Shown here in pieces: positions 5,314 through 5,673 of a DNA stretch of 5,673 nucleotides. This stretch comes from Fen-1258 sp041658245 (GTDB lineage: Bacteria > Bacteroidota > Ignavibacteria > Ignavibacteriales > Melioribacteraceae). Within the stretch, counting starts at the first letter, position 1. Every line of letters starts with the position of its first letter. The stretch is from contig JBBAAM010000105.1 in NCBI GenBank assembly GCA_041658245.1, positions 1 through 5,673 of the forward strand, written 5' to 3'. The notes beneath the pieces are model-generated. The model was not told where the DNA came from, ran no database searches, and saw only the letters and a program-made list of their open reading frames with translations. Position numbers and translations under genes: made by a program.

Positions 5314-5673
5314 ATGAAATATTTTAACAAGCTTGGAATTAGACAAAAATTTCAGATCATCATTGGAATCAGTTTTTCTGTTGTTGCGCTATTCCTTTTC
5401 TTCTATGTACCGCTTAAGCAGAAAGGTGAAATGAGTGATTCTCTTAAAGAGAAAGCTAAAGTAATTGCGCAAATGGTTGCAAAGACAGCCGACGCTGCAT
5501 TGGTGTTCGACGATGCTTCTTCGGTAACTACTCAATTGGAAGTTTTCCGCCAAATGAAAGATATTGGTTTTGCAATGGTGTTAAAAAAAGATGGGAAAAA
5601 ATTTACTGCTTATAACGAGGAGAAGTACAGCAATTACTCGGCAGTAGTTTCGGAATTATTAAAAAACCAATCC
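5314..5673 (+). CDS. Membrane sensor with CHASE8-type domain, N-terminal part (runs off right edge)
   Basis: 120 codons are visible from the ATG at 5314, which is preceded by GAAGGTG (5302-5308). A short cytoplasmic start (MKYFNKLGIRQKFQ) is followed by one membrane helix at about 13-34. An extracytoplasmic segment then resembles the CHASE8 sensor found in YfiN-like proteins: a helix SLKEKAKVIAQMVAKTADAALVFDD (43-67), TTQLEVFRQMKDIGFAMVLKKDGKKFTAY (72-100). The second membrane helix, a HAMP domain and the output are beyond the window. In YfiN the output is GGDEF; proteins of this class can also end in a histidine kinase or a chemoreceptor domain, and a chemoreceptor would be notable given the nearby cheW. 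It is probably co-transcribed with the upstream yfiR-like gene, whose product should bind its periplasmic part. Confidence 0.8.
   Translation, partial: MKYFNKLGIRQKFQIIIGISFSVVALFLFFYVPLKQKGEMSDSLKEKAKVIAQMVAKTADAALVFDDASSVTTQLEVFRQMKDIGFAMVLKKDGKKFTAYNEEKYSNYSAVVSELLKNQS

Noticed and set aside
1..5673. CRISPR array, tRNA, rRNA or transposase gene
   Set aside because: No regularly spaced direct repeats, no cloverleaf-like sequence and no transposase motifs were seen on either strand.

Overview
The window is AT-rich bacterial DNA carrying signal-transduction and chemotaxis genes. The protein sequences (a PAS-rich hybrid-type signalling set, a short YfiR-like protein, an orphan CheW) and the AT bias suggest a member of the Bacteroidota/Ignavibacteria/Chlorobi side of the tree. 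This placement is an inference from protein style, not from a marker gene.

Left half (1-3054, minus strand): a tight three-gene operon read right to left. It encodes a soluble PAS-PAS-HisKA-HATPase histidine kinase, then a 209-residue response-regulator-like protein 13 nt downstream, then a multi-PAS protein whose ATG overlaps the regulator's stop (ATGA) and which runs off the left edge. The kinase has all its catalytic boxes. The regulator is abnormal. Its first receiver domain is missing the beta-3 strand with the phospho-acceptor aspartate. A second, shorter receiver-like domain also lacks its middle part. The reading frame is intact throughout, so this looks like a degenerate tandem receiver still maintained as a gene.

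Middle (3055-3968): about 0.9 kb of divergent intergenic DNA without a convincing gene. It holds a 105-bp element with 20-bp inverted ends, resembling a small dispersed or MITE-like repeat, and two promoter-like sites.

Right half (3969-5673, plus strand): an orphan cheW with a TTG start and a strong ribosome binding site, a likely intrinsic terminator, a striking hairpin, and then a two-gene unit. That unit is a secreted YfiR-family protein followed by a membrane sensor with a CHASE8-type extracytoplasmic domain, cut by the right edge. YfiR and a CHASE8-bearing YfiN-type partner form a known periplasmic control module for c-di-GMP signalling; the output domain here lies outside the window.

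The main regulatory signal is a repeated 9-mer, TTCGATAAT. Four of its five occurrences have a TNAA box exactly 15 nt upstream, the architecture of sigma-28 (FliA) promoters (TAAA-N15-GCCGATAA). Two of these sit at sensible distances in front of cheW and of the yfiR-like gene. A third points leftward toward the kinase operon and a fourth lies in the intergenic region. This suggests that cheW and the YfiR/CHASE8 unit, and perhaps the kinase operon, belong to one motility-linked regulon.
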